From contig NC_133301.1 of assembly GCF_005239225.2 (NCBI RefSeq), forward strand, positions 3,807,157-3,871,156: a DNA stretch of 64,000 nt, in the 5' to 3' direction. A program made the position numbers and the translations under genes. Shown here in pieces: positions 31,970 through 46,035 of the stretch. Source of the stretch: Populus alba. Lineage: Eukaryota; Streptophyta; Magnoliopsida; Malpighiales; Salicaceae. The first letter of the stretch is position 1. Each line of letters starts with the position of its first letter. The notes beneath the pieces were generated by a model. The model made no database searches, was not told the origin of the DNA, and worked only from the letters and a program-made list of their open reading frames with translations.

Positions 31970-34900
31970 GAGTAATTAAGTGTGGAGGAGGTTTCTTATT
32001 CTAAAAAGATGAGTTTTCTTACAATAATTAAGTGTGATTTTTCAATTTAATTTTCTTTAAATTATTTTACACAGCCCTAATATAAATCCTGTAAATATAA
32101 AATCATTACTTTGCACAATAAATCCTGCAACCAGTCAAAAATTAAAATATAAATATAAATCACAAGTAAAATTTTTTAACGGAAAAATTGAAGCAAAGCC
32201 ACCAATTAATTTATTTTTCATCAAATAAAACAAGATAACTTAAATTTAAAATCTATTTTTGTTTTGTTTTGAGATGTTTGTTAATAATTTAATGAGGTTT
32301 TTTTTATATAATTCTATCATTTTTGCTTTATTTTTTTCTCAGATCTGCTAGTTTTACCAAAAAATTTTGAATTCTTGTTATAGTGCTTTTTTCCTTCTTC
32401 TAATTGATTAGATATATTTTATTGGTTTATTTTGATTATACTGGATTTTTTTAATGTTTTGTTTTTAGCAGAGCCACCAAAATTATCAATTTTTTCTCAC
32501 GATATATGTTTTGATTTTAGGTTGAACCATGAACAAAATCAGAAGAATTTGATTTTTTTTTGAAAAAAAAATATTGATAATTTGCAGCCTAATGAACCAA
32601 CTCTAATGTGTAATGTTAAAGTTATGGTTAAGCAACTCCAATGTGTTTCAGTTTACAAAAAACCCGCGTTGATTAGTGAGAATCATTCTTTATTATTTTT
32701 TGCTTTATTTCAAAGTTTATCGAACATAAATAACGCTTCGCTTTAACTAATATTTCTTATATACTTTGTATAGTTATATTTGATAGGTATAAAGACCAAC
32801 GACATTAAAGTGATGAATATATTATGAAGATGAAATTAACTTCGTTGCTTTGACTTAATTTGATATTCCTTCGAACCTTTTACTTTATATAAAAGTTATT
32901 ATATGTTTGTAGTAAGTTATTTGAATAAAACTAAATTATACAGGTTTTTTTTTACAACTCATATATAATAAATTAAAATAAATATTATATTTTATTATAT
33001 TAATTTTAGTCTCTTCTAACAAATAATCCTAGCTCCGTCTCTACACGCGCGGGCGCGCACACCAAACTTATTCCACTTGTCTAGATAATTGATTTGGTCA
33101 ATTTGGGCTGCTCTGGGAAATTTTGAGACGAAATTTCAGATACATATGACTATGGTGATCTAAGAGTTGATGCATGATGTGATAGAAAATGATCATTTCC
33201 TGGTAAAGGTTCCGTCCAAAATGATCAGAAAAATAAACACTGTTAAAACCCCCTTCTCCTTTATTATGTTAAAAAATTAACACCGTATGAAGACTTTTGT
33301 TTTCAAAAAAGACAACCTGCGAAGACTTCTGGTTTCTGAACCCTTATGCGACCACCCATGCACACAGCAAATTCTTAAAACAGGTTGTGGTTACTATCTT
33401 ATCTCTTGGTAAAATAAAATAAAAAATAAAAATAGCAACCATCATCTATAAAGGGGCAGTGATAAAATATTAGAATTAAAAAGATTTTTTTTTTATAGTA
33501 TTCAATTTAAATTCTATAATTACTAATATGATATAATTATTAAAAATTTATATAATCGTTAATTTTAGAGTATATCGAAATATATATAAAAAGGAGATTT
33601 AATAGGAGATTGCGTTCCTTTTGGATTGATATGCAAGATTATATTATGTTTAGTTGATAAGGAATGAGACATAAAAACAAATTATAGAGAGGATATTTTA
33701 TTGTTATTAGGTGTTACAATTAAACTAGAACAATAAATTGAGACATTATTTTTACTTTGTTTTATGGAAAAAGGGACCCGAAATAAGTATGTATCTTATT
33801 TTATTCAAAAGGAAATCTTTTTTTTGTCTTTTCTTTTTAAGATCACACCTACTTTTATAAATAAAAAGAAATTAAATTCTTAAGATGAACAACAATTTTT
33901 TTTATTATTATTTCAATGCTTTATTCTTACAGCAAAAGAGGTATCATTTCATAGTGACAGAGTCCATTTCCATTTTCCTTGGCAACGTTACCTCTTTTCT
34001 TTCCTTTTGTTTCTTTTCATCGATCTGGGCCATCATGCTTGATGGAGAAATTTGTACGTTTTGTTTTAATGATAAGATTATTTTATGATGTAATTCATAG
34101 TGAATGCGATGTGGGATAGGCATTCAAGAAAAACATGTGAATGAGTCCAATAAGCTTTTTTGAAAAAATCATGTATAATTCTTGAAAAAAATGTGAATGT
34201 GATGTAATTTTCACTGCTGGCTTGGGCTGAAAGTTCGCCGGAATGCTCTGAAAGTCTTGTTCCTTGTAAAGGTTGGTTGCCTGTCGCAGTCGAGAATAAG
34301 AAATTGCCTCAATTAAGCCTAAAAGGTATTTTCGAGGTTGTTATTTTAAAACTTGAAAAACTCTAATTTTTATTATTTTGCTATCGTCTGTTGCGTTAGA
34401 ATGAATCCACTAACATAATAAGATTTTCAATTTTATAGATTTTTTCTTGGTTTGTGATTTCCTCCCTTTTTCCTTGATTTAAATTGCTAATATATGTGCT
34501 CAATTTTTAAAATTTTTTTAATTACATCATAATATTTTAATTTCAAATAATAATTTGCAATTACTTTTAAAGTTCTACTTAACAAACACTTCATGTACAT
34601 ACACCTGTCTTTGTAAAAAAACAAATACAGTTCCTATACATAAGAGTATATTAATACTTGTAGATTTCTACGATTCAATTATCAGTGTATATGATAGAAA
34701 AAAATGAAAAGTATTTTTGGAATATGAAATATATTTTTTATCAAAAAAGAAAACTATTCATTGCACAAAAAGTGTTAGTGATAGATGAGAAAAAATTAAA
34801 GCTATTGACAGAGATTCAAGTTTGAAGGTGAGAAAAAAAACATAAACTTCAATAGTTAGAAACTTTAAGAACTCAATTGTTAAAAATATTCAATTGTTAG

Positions 34901-35477
34901 AAACTAAAAAAAAAATTAAAATCCATTATAAAAAAATATATATATGATTTGTAACTCACAACTAGAAAATTGGAAAAAATTAATGGAAATGCTGATAAAA
35001 AAAAAAAAAAAAAAAAAAAACAAAACTATTCTTTTGATTACTATTTTTTTTTTCTTCAAAATAATGAAATAAACCCTAAACCAAGCACCAATTGCACAAG
35101 ATGTAACTTCTCCAACAAATATATCTTAGCATGCTAGCATCCCTTTGGAGCAGAACAACGTTTCATGTTAAGTTCACACGATTCCATTTACCAAGCTGCG
35201 CCCCTTTCATATTCTAGTACTCTATGCCTCCATTGCCAAGTTCCAAGGATTTTGTCCGAAATGAAATAAAACATACACACTGAAAGTTTTGTTTTGGACA
35301 GAAACAACTATTCTGATTCACAAAGACTAAATGCAGCATTAAAACCCCTAACCACTACATATAATGAGGTTTACACCACAAACATTACAAGTTATCCCTT
35401 GTGTCAGGTCCATAAGTTTTGAGTACAGTAGAAACAAGCATGGGACAGTTGTGGAGTTTTTCCAGCAATATTTGAAA
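31967..35477. other. AT-rich intergenic region, no gene seen
   Basis: Long A and T runs, including a run of about 23 A near 34999-35021. Frames such as 33885-34088 have no recognisable features. The last few hundred bases before 35478 should be the 3' untranslated region and flank of the RRP46 gene on the minus strand. Confidence 0.6.
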
Positions 35478-38400
35478 TTACGCAGCTTTAGATGAGTCAC
35501 TTGGAAGTTGTGATTGCAAGCTCCTCCTAAGAAAATCAGACAATTTTGTACTGGCTGCACGCCCTCGTTCTAGACATTTGAGATATTCTTCCACTAAGGT
35601 ACAAATTGAAATGGAACAGCATTATACAGATCAGATGACACAAGCAGAAAAATAGCAGAAAAAAAAAATATTATTTTGATGAGTGAACGACCGGATTGTG
35701 TAATAAAGACACTTCAAGAATGAAGTCCAAAATTCTTTAGAAGCCTATAATAATTATCTTCACCCGACTCTGAGAGGTTTTAACATAAAAGGAGAAAGGA
35801 ACAGGATTGATCCTAATCACGAGAGAATTTGGCAGATAAACAATCAGAAATCATTATTCAATTTTTTGGAGACTGATACTAGGTTTTATGAAGTCCTAAA
35901 TGAGCTCCAATCATAGGCCAATAAGAGGGAGGGATCAGTGCAATGAAACTTTGTGAGAAAATGCGCACTGTATGCTTCAAGCTGTTTGATTTAGGAGACA
36001 AAGACAACTGTTTCAGAAGAAGAATATACGTATCTTCCTTAAGCAGTATAACAGCAGACAGGTCAAAATCATCTGACTAACATAATGAACTGCAAAGTAT
36101 TTGATATCTCCTAGAATATTTAGAAGCATGCAAGCAGGAAGAGGAACCTGAGCACTGAGTTTTTTAGGAGTTAACTTTAAAAAAGACAAGCACAAGGATT
36201 TCACATCCCCTAGCTGGGGTGTAAAACCAGTAGGTGAGGCATGGTGATAATAACGTGATTTTCAGCTAGCTAACCTCTCCATTTGTCACATATTCAAAAA
36301 TATCGTATATGTCTGTATCATATGATTAAGTTGGTGTACCTGACATTACACCATGGGTAACAGAGGTGATGATTCCATGTTCCATGGGTTCACCTTCTAC
36401 GTGGGATAATCCTTCTGGTAAAACAGAGACAACAGAGTTTGGGAAGACTAAATATGCGAATCCCCTCATTTTCTACAAAAATACAGAAAAAGCATAAGCA
36501 AGGGGAATTTAGGAATAAAAATGAAGCACAAAGTGCATAAGCAAGGGGAATTTGAGAATAAAAATAAAGCAGAGTAATTGTATCTCCACCATGAGTAGAG
36601 TTCTGCAGTCCACATAGGTAGTCTGCACCAAGTATTTTACTTAAAAGTTTGAAACCTAAACTGAAATATAAATCAAGGGCTTGTATAGACACTTATGAAG
36701 AAATACGGTTTTCTCTTTGCTTTTTCCTCCCTTTATTCCAAGACTTTTCCATCCTGGATGGATGAGCCTTGAATTACACAATTTAGCATTAAAACATCCC
36801 GGTATAACTGCATTTACGATGGAAAATTAAGATAATAAATAAATTTATTATACTAACCTGCTCTTCCAGCTTGGTAGGATCCAATATAACATATCCACCT
36901 TCAGCCAAACAACAACATATTGCAACTGCGGAAGGCAGTATGGCATCAGTCACCCAAACATCAAATTAACATAAACCATAAGAAGATGACAAACACTTTT
37001 CAATTACCTGCAAGATGTTTCATAGGAATTCCAGCATCTACGAGGGCAGCACATGCTGCATTTATAGCACAGACTAGAAGCTACACAGATTGCAGTCAAG
37101 AAAATAGCATCATATCAATTTTTCAAACCAAATATAAGGATACAGAGAGCATCCTGCTTAAATCCAACAAATGCATATTGCATATCTGTTAAAGAATCTG
37201 CAAGTTATTTTTCTACATCCCAAAAAGGAATGATATCATCATCTGAGTGTGTCTTCGTGGAGAGAAAAAACCCACAGTAGTTAATAAATTGGATTTATAA
37301 GCCATATGAACCAACCACAGAAAGGACACTGTAAAATAAACTAATTTCACATGCCAATAGAAGGTATAATAGTAGAAGCATTATAGCTAGAACCTTTTTC
37401 TTTTTCACATGATCATTTAATAAAGAAACGTAAAAAAGAAAATGTAAGAAGTCATGTTGTCTCTTGGCAGAGAGCTCAGCAAGAGAAAGAAAAATAGAAC
37501 AAGGATCATGAATTCACATGAATAAAGCGAGAGATTGCTCATCCCATAAAAAGAATTCAAGATAAAATGAGGATGAAATGGAAAATTAGCTGGGATGCAG
37601 TTCTAGTCCTACAAATAGAAAGCACAAATAAATAGGATACAGCACCATCATCATTAACAACCTGCAAAAGAGAGATGACTCCATTATTGTGATGTATGAA
37701 ACTGATCTGTATAATATCAGGAGACACATGCAATGCATTGCAAGCAAGCACACATTCATACAAAATTATTAGCTAGGTATGAAATGTAGAAGTGTGCTAC
37801 ATGAAATAGATGTATGCATCTTATCTTTATTTATCAAATGCTTTATTTTTTAATATCGTATAAAGATGCAGCATCAACAACATAAAGATCACTCGAAACA
37901 AATATAAGAAATAAAGAGTAATAACTTGAAAGGTGACAATGAGGGGTGGGCAACAATTTTTGGAACATAATCATTAAACTCCTGCCAAACATAAAATTTT
38001 CAACCCATGCACCAGCCCACTGACCTGAACGATAATTGATGTTGTGGTGTTTGGGTTGAGAGTCAAAATGCAGATACTTTGCAAAGTCCTCTTCAATATC
38101 ATTTCAAATTCCTTTTCCAGTTTTCCTATACAATTGGTAGTAATAGGCAGAAGTATTTTAATAAATAAATAAATAAGCAAACAAATGAGCCACAGTTTAA
38201 CTAAATCCAATTGAAACAGCAACAATTAAACTTGAATGACATAGCAAAGCAAGTAGCAACTGAAATGCTTCATCATGCAAAAAAGTTAAAGCAACAATGC
38301 TTCAAAGTTGAAATGAATTCACTGTGCATCAAATAGTATAAGATGCTACAATCACCGGTTTTCTTCCAAGCTAAATATGAAAAGTATTCCTTGTCAAACT

Positions 38401-39052
38401 AACTCGTGTTTGTGCTCAGAATATATCAAAAGGTCGGGATTTTTAGTTTTCAAAGAGATTACTACTAGGTCTTAAATTTGATATCTCGCAAGCTATGCAA
38501 ATGAATTAATTTGTAATTTTTGTTGTTCAAAACAAAACCCATGAACATGCCAATATACAACATTCAATGTCCAATGACAAAACTGAACCCCAAAAAAGAA
38601 AAAAAAAATACAAAAAAAAAAAAAAAAAACTAACCAATTTGTCCTGTCTTCGGCTTCCAAATAACTTCAATACAAGCCTTCTCAGGGTTCTCATTCTTCT
38701 TTGTGCCAGCTTTAGGTCCATAAACAGCAGCTAAAACCTTTGTATCCCCTAAATAAAATCAACAAGTATATTCAACACCCACTGAGCAATTCTCCACCCC
38801 GAAAGCAAAATAAATAAATAAAAATGCCAACAACCCATTTTTCCAGATTGGATAAAAATATAAAGATAACCTAAAAAAAGGTTGAACAAGAACAGGAAAA
38901 ATATAAGAAAACAATACCCAAAAGATAGTTTAGAAAAAGGAGGTACCTTGAGACCAACTGGCAGAGCCATGAGCACGGTGAAGTACATTGCGAGCGCAAG
39001 AGAGAGGTCTTAATTGGCTTGGAGAACGACCATCGTCTCTGTCAGTCTCCAT
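35478..39052 (-). CDS. RRP46: Exosome core subunit RRP46 (RNase PH fold)
   Basis: Eight exons (minus strand, in order): 38947-39052, 38635-38748, 38025-38125, 37641-37661, 37008-37080, 36858-36925, 36340-36472, 35478-35593. They join in frame to 732 bases, 243 residues, all with GT-AG introns. The N-terminus has the plant RRP46 start (METDRDDGRSPSQLRPLSCA) followed by NVLHRAHGSASWSQGDTKVL. RNase PH-fold landmarks follow: AAVYGPKAG near 42-50, EMILKRTLQSI near 81-91, NPNTTTS near 97-103, NAACAALVDAGIPM near 120-133 and HGIITSVTHGVMS near 193-205. RRP46 is one of six RNase PH-like ring subunits of the nuclear and cytoplasmic RNA exosome and is generally thought to be structural. Exon 4 is only 21 bases. 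Confidence 0.96.
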
Positions 39053-39106
39053 GATTTAATTCACTCCCACAAGCACCCCTACAAAGTTCCCTTTTTTATG
39101 ACAGAA

Positions 39107-39116
39107 CCTTATATAG
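39107..39116 (-). promoter_or_regulatory. TATA box for the RRP46 gene
   Basis: The minus strand reads CTATATAAGG 55-64 bases before the ATG at 39052, which would put the start of transcription about 25-30 bases before the ATG and leave a very short leader. Confidence 0.65.
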
Positions 39117-42100
39117 AAAAGACTGAAACTTTGTTACAGCGAATATAAATTAGAAACAGGATTTGATAAGAACTTGGAAGATGGTAGAGGATGATGCAGA
39201 GTTTTGGGGTTTTGGGTTTAAGAATTATTTGTTTTGCTTTTAGGTTAGATGAGGAGGTGTGGTGGTGGATCTTAATTGGGGTTTGAAGACAAGTCCAGTG
39301 GACGGGTAAAGAAAACAACACGGCCTCATTTTCGTTATTGAAGGTTTTGATTTTGAATGGCAAGTTTCCTTTTCTTGTTTGGTTAAATAGAGGGAACAAA
39401 GGCCCAACAAAGCTACACCAGGGCAAAGGAGGGGTAGGGAAATTTTATGGTGCCCTTATTTTATGGTGCACGCATATCATCTTCTCCTTTTATTTCAAGT
39501 CTTCCACCCTTGGCGAAAACAATATAAAAAAATAGCAAGCATGAAAAAACATAATTCTATCTAAAAATATATTATCTACGCAACTTATATACTATTAAAA
39601 TATCCTAAAAAAATCATAAAAACAATGTTTCTAAAATTTATTATCAAAATTTTAGCTTGATTCAATTATTAAATAAAAATTATACTCGTTCTATAGAAAA
39701 ATCTTTAGAATTATAGTATGAAATGTTTTATTGTCACCAATAATGTTAAATGATGATATGTGTTGGCTATTTATAGTATGAAATGTTTTATATATGTAAA
39801 TTTGTTACCTGAATTTCTTAAAAATTTTTACTTTATCCTTGCATTTGATTTTTGTTTTCTTAGAATAAGTCATTAGTTGAATTTTTTTTGTACTCATATT
39901 TTACAATAACTTCAATTTATTTCCTAAATACATTTTTTTAATGAAGTCCATATATGTCAAATCTTAAATATGTACAAAATTATGACAATAGAAATATGAT
40001 ATTATAGGAAACATAACTTTAATTTTGTTAACTAGTATATCTATTTATATCCACTTAACTCTTATCTTATTTATCAACTCATGTAAAATGAATAAAATAA
40101 TTATTAAAAAATATTTCTTTGATAATATGAGAAAAAAAATCAAAGTATTTTTTTATTCAAAAAAGTTGGCATGCCACCTTGTATTTTTCTATTTGCTACC
40201 ATAATAGAATAATATTTTTACTTTTCATCAAAATATTTTTTTTTATTCAAAAAAGTTGATGAGGTATGCTTACTACGAGTTAGTAAGTGTGAGGCACCAC
40301 ACCCTTTAGGTGATGGGTACAATGCCTCCTGGTGACTGAACAGTATTGTCTTATTGAATGCGCCACCACATCTTTTTCCATTAGGTATGGTGTGTGTGGT
40401 CATAAGTGTGGTGGTTTGTTGCCAGTTGTTTTTTTTTTTTCGTTTTTTTTTTTCTCTTTTACTAAAAAATTGCAATCCCTTTTTACTTGTCTTTTTAATT
40501 TCAATTCTTATTTTTTTGATTTTTAATTTTTCTTTTTGAATATTTTTATAGAAGTTTTATTTGTTTTTAATTTAGTCCTTTAATTTCAATTTGGCACATT
40601 TTCTTACCCATTCTATCATATTGTTTTGATTTCTGATTTTTTTTCTTAAATTTTTTGTGAAAGTTTTTTATTTTCATTAAAAAATATATATCAAAGGGGT
40701 TTTAGTAGGTTTGTTTAAGGATAATTGAGTTGCAAGTCAACCTAATTTTTCCCCCAAATGATATCATGTTAATCCTCCCTCAATTTTTATTGAAACTTAA
40801 CTTGGTTTAGACCTCAAATCACCTGGGTTACAGGTCAAACTATTGAGTCGGGATAAGTTTTAAATATGTAATATATATGGTTATTCCAATCTTATCACTA
40901 GGGTCGTATATTTTGAAGGTTAACCCAAGTTTGCTTACCTCTTATTATGTTGTTTGCTTATTTATCACGAAGCCTTGGATTTGCTTTAGTTGCTTTTTGT
41001 CCTCTCTTTTTTGTTTCATTTACATGCTTCCCAAGATTTTTTTTTTGAGATTATCATTATTATTTTTCTTTAAAAATACCCATTTATCATCATTGTCATA
41101 TTTTTTTTTTCATCTCATTAAAATAAAACCGGCTTATTCAACTCTTTCAAGGCTATAATTTGGCGCTCGTTCTATTTTTTGTGGTCATTTTGTTAATTTT
41201 TTCTATTTTCAATTTAATCCTCCAATCAAATAATTGTTCTCAACCTTTAATTTATTTTTATTTTGATTTTCATCCTAATTCTTTTATTTTATTTTTAATT
41301 TTAGATTTTTTTGTGTAATTGATTTTTTTCTCTAATTTCATCATTCAATATTTGATTTATTGAGGATTGATTTTTTTTTTTCCATGTATGGTATTTCTAT
41401 TCTAATGCCCTATATCACGAGTTTTAAAAGTTATCTATTACATGCTTGTAACGCCAAACCCGGGTATCAACTCATAGCAAGTTCTGATCCCCAAGTTATA
41501 TTGGTTGACTTGAATTAATCAGAATCATTTTTTTTTAATTTTATAAATTATAAAAATTGAGATTGTTTTTTTAAAAAAAAACTAATTGGTTTTGAGTAGG
41601 TTTTTCATTGCTAATTACTAGTAACCGTATTATTAGATTTTTATTTAAAAAAAAACCTCTCTTGCGACTTCTGCGGCGTCACGTCCGTTTGGGTTCACTC
41701 TCTGGAGAAGTTAGAATATTTTGCTTTTGTGGCAGCAACTTCCCATCAGCGTGGCGGGCAAGGCCATTTGCAAGGGCTGCCCGTGTCTTGAACACCCTTA
41801 TGACTGCCCTTCTGGGATTTGTCCACATTTTTTTTGGTATCTCGTGGCCCTATTCTTTTTATTGATGATGCTCTTCGTTTCGCCCTTCCCTCAGCGTTGA
41901 AATATTCAAGTCAACGCTATTGGGTTATTTATGAATAAAAATTAATCTGTTTAATACTTTAATGCGTTGTTGGTCCCGAATCTCAATTTAATTTAAGAGC
42001 ACTCTTCGTGGGGTTTTATTTTTATATAAAAGTCATTATTCTCCTAAAATTAAACAATTAAGGTAGTTCTTGTCATAAGGGTTTTCTCTTAATTAAAACC

Positions 42101-42249
42101 ATAAAGGATGAAGTAGAATATTTTGCTTTTGTTTAGATTTATAATTATTGCTTTCAGACCAATATTTTATTTTATATCTCAATAAAACTGTTCTGTCTCT
42201 TTAGTCTCTCCATGATAACATCAATCTTGTCAGAATTAAAAGAGGAATG

Positions 42250-42385
42250 ATAAGAATTGTGTTAGTAGTTATTTAAAAAAAAAATTATTTAAAAATATAT
42301 TAAAATATTTTAATTTATTTTTGATATTAAAACATCAAAATAATATAAAAATATATAAAAAAATAATTTTAAGTATAATTTTCAT
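42250..42385. mobile_element. MITE-like AT-rich dispersed repeat
   Basis: The core reads taaaaatatattaaaat, then ttgatattaaaacatcaaaa, then aatataaaaa. The same core appears at 53735-53900, in reverse at 28205-28385, and in weaker form at 8886-8975, 18425-18540, 42630-42790, 44585-44785 and 44940-45075. I recall such short AT-rich elements as frequent in poplar genomes; family membership needs alignment. Confidence 0.5.
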
Positions 42386-42500
42386 TTATGCAGGAATCCC
42401 AAAGAGACGTTTAGAAAAATCTTTTTATATTGCTATGTAATCAACGATTCATAAATCCTAAAAGTAAAAAAAAACGTCTATTTCCTTAACTATTAAACAC

Positions 42501-42530
42501 TTTATTATTATTATTATTATTATTATTATT
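42501..42530. repeat. (ATT)n microsatellite
   Basis: About ten uninterrupted ATT units. Confidence 0.93.
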
Positions 42531-42629
42531 TCTTACTTCATTATCTTTTTTCAGTTGACCGAGCATTAGTTTTTAGACAGTTTCTAGAAATTACAGTTAT
42601 TCAATGATGATCATTCACGTAAGGGGGGG

Positions 42630-42790
42630 TGTTTAGAATAATTTTTTTTTTTTAAATATTTTTTTTATTAGAAATGTTTTAAAATAATTTTTAATATTAA
42701 AATATTAAAACAATTCAAAAATAAATAAAAAATAATTTAAAACAATTCAAAAAAGAAATACATGTCCAACCGCAGTGTAAACACTCATGT
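42630..42790. mobile_element. MITE-like AT-rich dispersed repeat
   Basis: It begins ggtgtttagaataatttt and ends near gcagtgtaaacactc, giving short inverted ends around gtgttta / taaacac. The interior shares the AT-rich core of the family at 42250-42385. Confidence 0.5.
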
Positions 42791-44584
42791 AATAATTGAT
42801 GAAACAACAAGTATACAAAAAACTATTTAATTATAAAACCATCAATCCTTAAAAAGTTTATTATAAAAAGCAAATAATCAACTATAAAAACACAACCACA
42901 CATTTTTAGGCAGGCAATGCATTAAGAAAGGGAAAGTGAGATAAAGGACATCTCATAGTGTCATGAGTTAATTTCTTGTTGAAATTTTTTGTCTCATATG
43001 ACAATCTAGTCTCATTAGATTCGGTTTTTTTACTCATTGATTCACTCATGTTTATTAACAACTAGTTTATTCCACAAACACAAGAGATTACTCACACTTT
43101 TTTAGCATTGTAAACAAACGGAACACACAAATGAATATGAACATAACCAAGCACGCTTATTATAATAATCAATTCCAGCCTTTATTAGCCTCGTCAACAA
43201 AGGTTATACACAAATCCGTTTGTGTGTGTGCTATGCATAAATGTTCTACTCTAGCATCCTGCACAGAACATTGCATGATACACCCATATATACAACATAT
43301 TTACAAGGGAAATAACATGGAAGATTACAACAAAACAACCCCCCAAGACACGTACCATGTTTGGTTAGTTTTGCCTGCTGATAACTGCCCCTAATTGCTG
43401 CTTCTTCCATGGCTTGCCACCCAACAAGTCAGCTGTCCTTTCTGCCAACTCCCATGTTGCCATAATAGGTGTTTGCATGCTTTGGACTGTTCATCTTTGA
43501 AGCTTCTAGTCTTATTAGCCCATTGCGCCAATACACCAATGCTGTTGAATCGCTAGACATACACTATTGTCAAATCTGTCAACTCTCATCCACACTGCCA
43601 CTGTCAATGCATGCTGCCATTCATGTCAATTTTGTTGATGCTGTCGATCTCATCAGTGCTCTGATTTTGACATTGTCTCGTTGTGTCATCCCAACACTAT
43701 TTTTGTCAGCATTCCCATGACTAATTTAACCCTGTAACACATAGGCTCTTTTGATGCAAGAACAAGAGACTTCAAGGGTTGGTATGCTATGTTTTCTTAT
43801 TACCTACCAAATTTTAAATTTGATGTCATGTTCTTATAAGTAAAACTCTCATAAATTTTATGATCTTGACATATATAATTTTAATTGGACTGAAAATATG
43901 AACTTAGTTTCATTGTAAAAAAGCTAGTTAAAAAATCTCTTGATCACTTTTTTTTTTTAAATAGCAAAAAAAGTAGCTTTTAAATGCAATAAATGGAACT
44001 CAAAACTTAAATATTTGGATTATTTTATTGAAAATGGAAGGATCAATAAACGCTATCACTTTTTTCGAATATCTGTTTTTTTTTTTTTGTTAGAAATTAT
44101 TTCTTATAAGTAATAAAAAAATAAGAGTCCATTTTCTTAATTACAACACAATCTTCTTAACTTCATTTTTCTTTTTAACTCTAAGCGATTAGTCTAGTGG
44201 TTTGCTCTATTCTTGGACTTTTAATATTTGAATCTCAATACATCAAATTAATATGGGTGATGCGTATTTAAAATTATTTAAATATAAAATTTAAGCATGT
44301 ACATGCTAGTTGGTAGATATCTCTTATCATTGAGCAAGGAATCTATTATTTTTATCAATATCTAAAAAATAATAAAAACATTGTTTTTTAGGTGGTCACT
44401 ATAAGTTACAATTTTTCAATGATGGATAGTGTTTATTTTGTGGATGTGTTATAAAAATTCACTTATGAAGGAATATGTCTATAACAATCCCTTAAAAAGT
44501 TAGAGAAATTAAAAAAAAAGCAATAAATTACAAATAAAAATTGGGATTTAAAAATCTCATCCACTCTCCTGATGTAAAATTAAA

Positions 44585-44785
44585 AAGGCATTGTTTGAGA
44601 ACGCGATGTAAACTGCGTTTCATAAAAATTCAATTTAGTTTTTGTTAAAAATTAATTTTTTTTGTATATTTTAAATTGTTTTGAGGCACTAATTTTAAAA
44701 AAATAAAAAAAATTATTTTAATACATTTCAATAAGAAAAGTACTTTAAAAAACAATCACAACCACATTTTCAAACAAACATTTAA
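44585..44785. mobile_element. MITE-like AT-rich dispersed repeat
   Basis: Ends resemble an inverted pair: ttgtttgagaacgcgatg at 44591 and aaccacattttcaaacaaac near 44760-44780. The interior is the same AT-rich style as the units above. Confidence 0.5.
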
Positions 44786-45935
44786 AGATTTTTTTTTTTT
44801 TGTGAAGGAGATATATTTTTTAAGAACTCAATCCTAGTTTGTTTAAACTTAATAATGAAACCAAAAAAAAAAGAGAAGCAAATAACATGCAAGCAAGTTT
44901 TTTGAAAACTGAAAAAAAATCTTTAATTTAGATCATTTTGGACGTGTTCACAATTTCTTGATAATTTTTATTTTTATTGAATTTTTAATTATTTTAACAT
45001 ACTAATATTAAAAATAAATTTTAAAAATTAAAAAAAATATTATTACAGTATAGTCTTTTTAAAAAAACACAACTACACCTTTATAAAAGAAAAAAAAGAA
45101 AAAGAAAACAAAGCCTTGATGGCTATTGAAACGTCCCATCCTAAAAAAACAAAAATTCTGACATAATCCACTGATTTGCTGAAACGTCCCCACACACGTA
45201 AACTTGTAGCGTGCCGAAACGCTCGTGGAGTACTGCAAAAGCTGAAATAACAAATGAATCTTTCGTTCTGGCAAAGATGCGACTATTCTAAAGCAGTTGA
45301 GGAAGACGGGGTGTGTTTGGTATTGCGGTAGCTGTTGTGGTTGTGGTTTGAAAAAAGTTGTTTTATAAAAAGTACTTTTAATTGAGGTTGGTTTGAAAAA
45401 ATAGGTGTTTGGTTAAAACTGTGGTTAAAATTGAGGTTGAGCAAAAAATAATTTAATGTGTTTGGTTAATAATGCTTTTGAAATTGAGGTTATAAAATAA
45501 TTTTAAAAAAATATTATTAATATTGATGGTTTTTAATTTAAATATTATAGATTTAAATATTGTTATTACATTATGAAATAAATAATATTTTATATAAAAT
45601 ATTTTTTATTATTCCATTAAACTATCTACAATTCCACTATGTATGAAATACATTTGACAAGGACTATAGTTTTTTTTTTTTTTTAAGCACGTAACAATAT
45701 CAGGTAAAATATAATCAGGAAAAAAATTGAAATTACAATTAAATTCTGCAAATGTTACGTCATCAAGCGATCTTTGTCTAATTTATATAGTATCATTGAA
45801 TAATGTTAAACACTAGTTTTTTGAATAAAACACAATTAAAAAATAAAACATATTTTTTATTTTTTATTTTACCGAGTCGGACATAGTTCAATATATTTTG
45901 ATCTTGGGACCGGTCTGGCCGAAACTGGTCGGACC

Positions 45936-45963
45936 GGAACAGTGTAGCATGCTACACTGTTCC
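45936..45963. repeat. 28 bp perfect palindrome
   Basis: Arms of 14 bases (ggaacagtgtagca and its exact complement) with no loop. Confidence 0.95.
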
Positions 45964-46035
45964 TTTTAACCATAATAAAAAATATTTACAAAGTGGTCTT
46001 TCGTTTTCTTTTCTGAACAAATAGGAGAACGGATT

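Larger units (their letters stand above)
39117..45310. other. Intergenic region, no gene supported
   Basis: Contents recognised: poly-T and homopolymer stretches at 40430-40540, a repeat-like stretch with gggtcaa/ggttac motifs at 40700-41560, MITE-like units at 42250-42385, 42630-42790, 44585-44785 and 44940-45075, and an ATT microsatellite at 42501-42530. 43130-43790 is less AT-rich than its surroundings but has no identifiable gene. 44170-44300 has a faint tRNA-like head. Confidence 0.55.

Noticed and set aside
41608..41865. An 85-codon plus-strand frame
   Set aside because: No recognisable features, and it is partly read from a poly-A tract and repeat-like DNA.
44170..44300. tRNA gene or SINE
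   Set aside because: A faint box A-like word (gtctagtggtt) is present, but box B (tttgaatctc) is poor and no cloverleaf forms.
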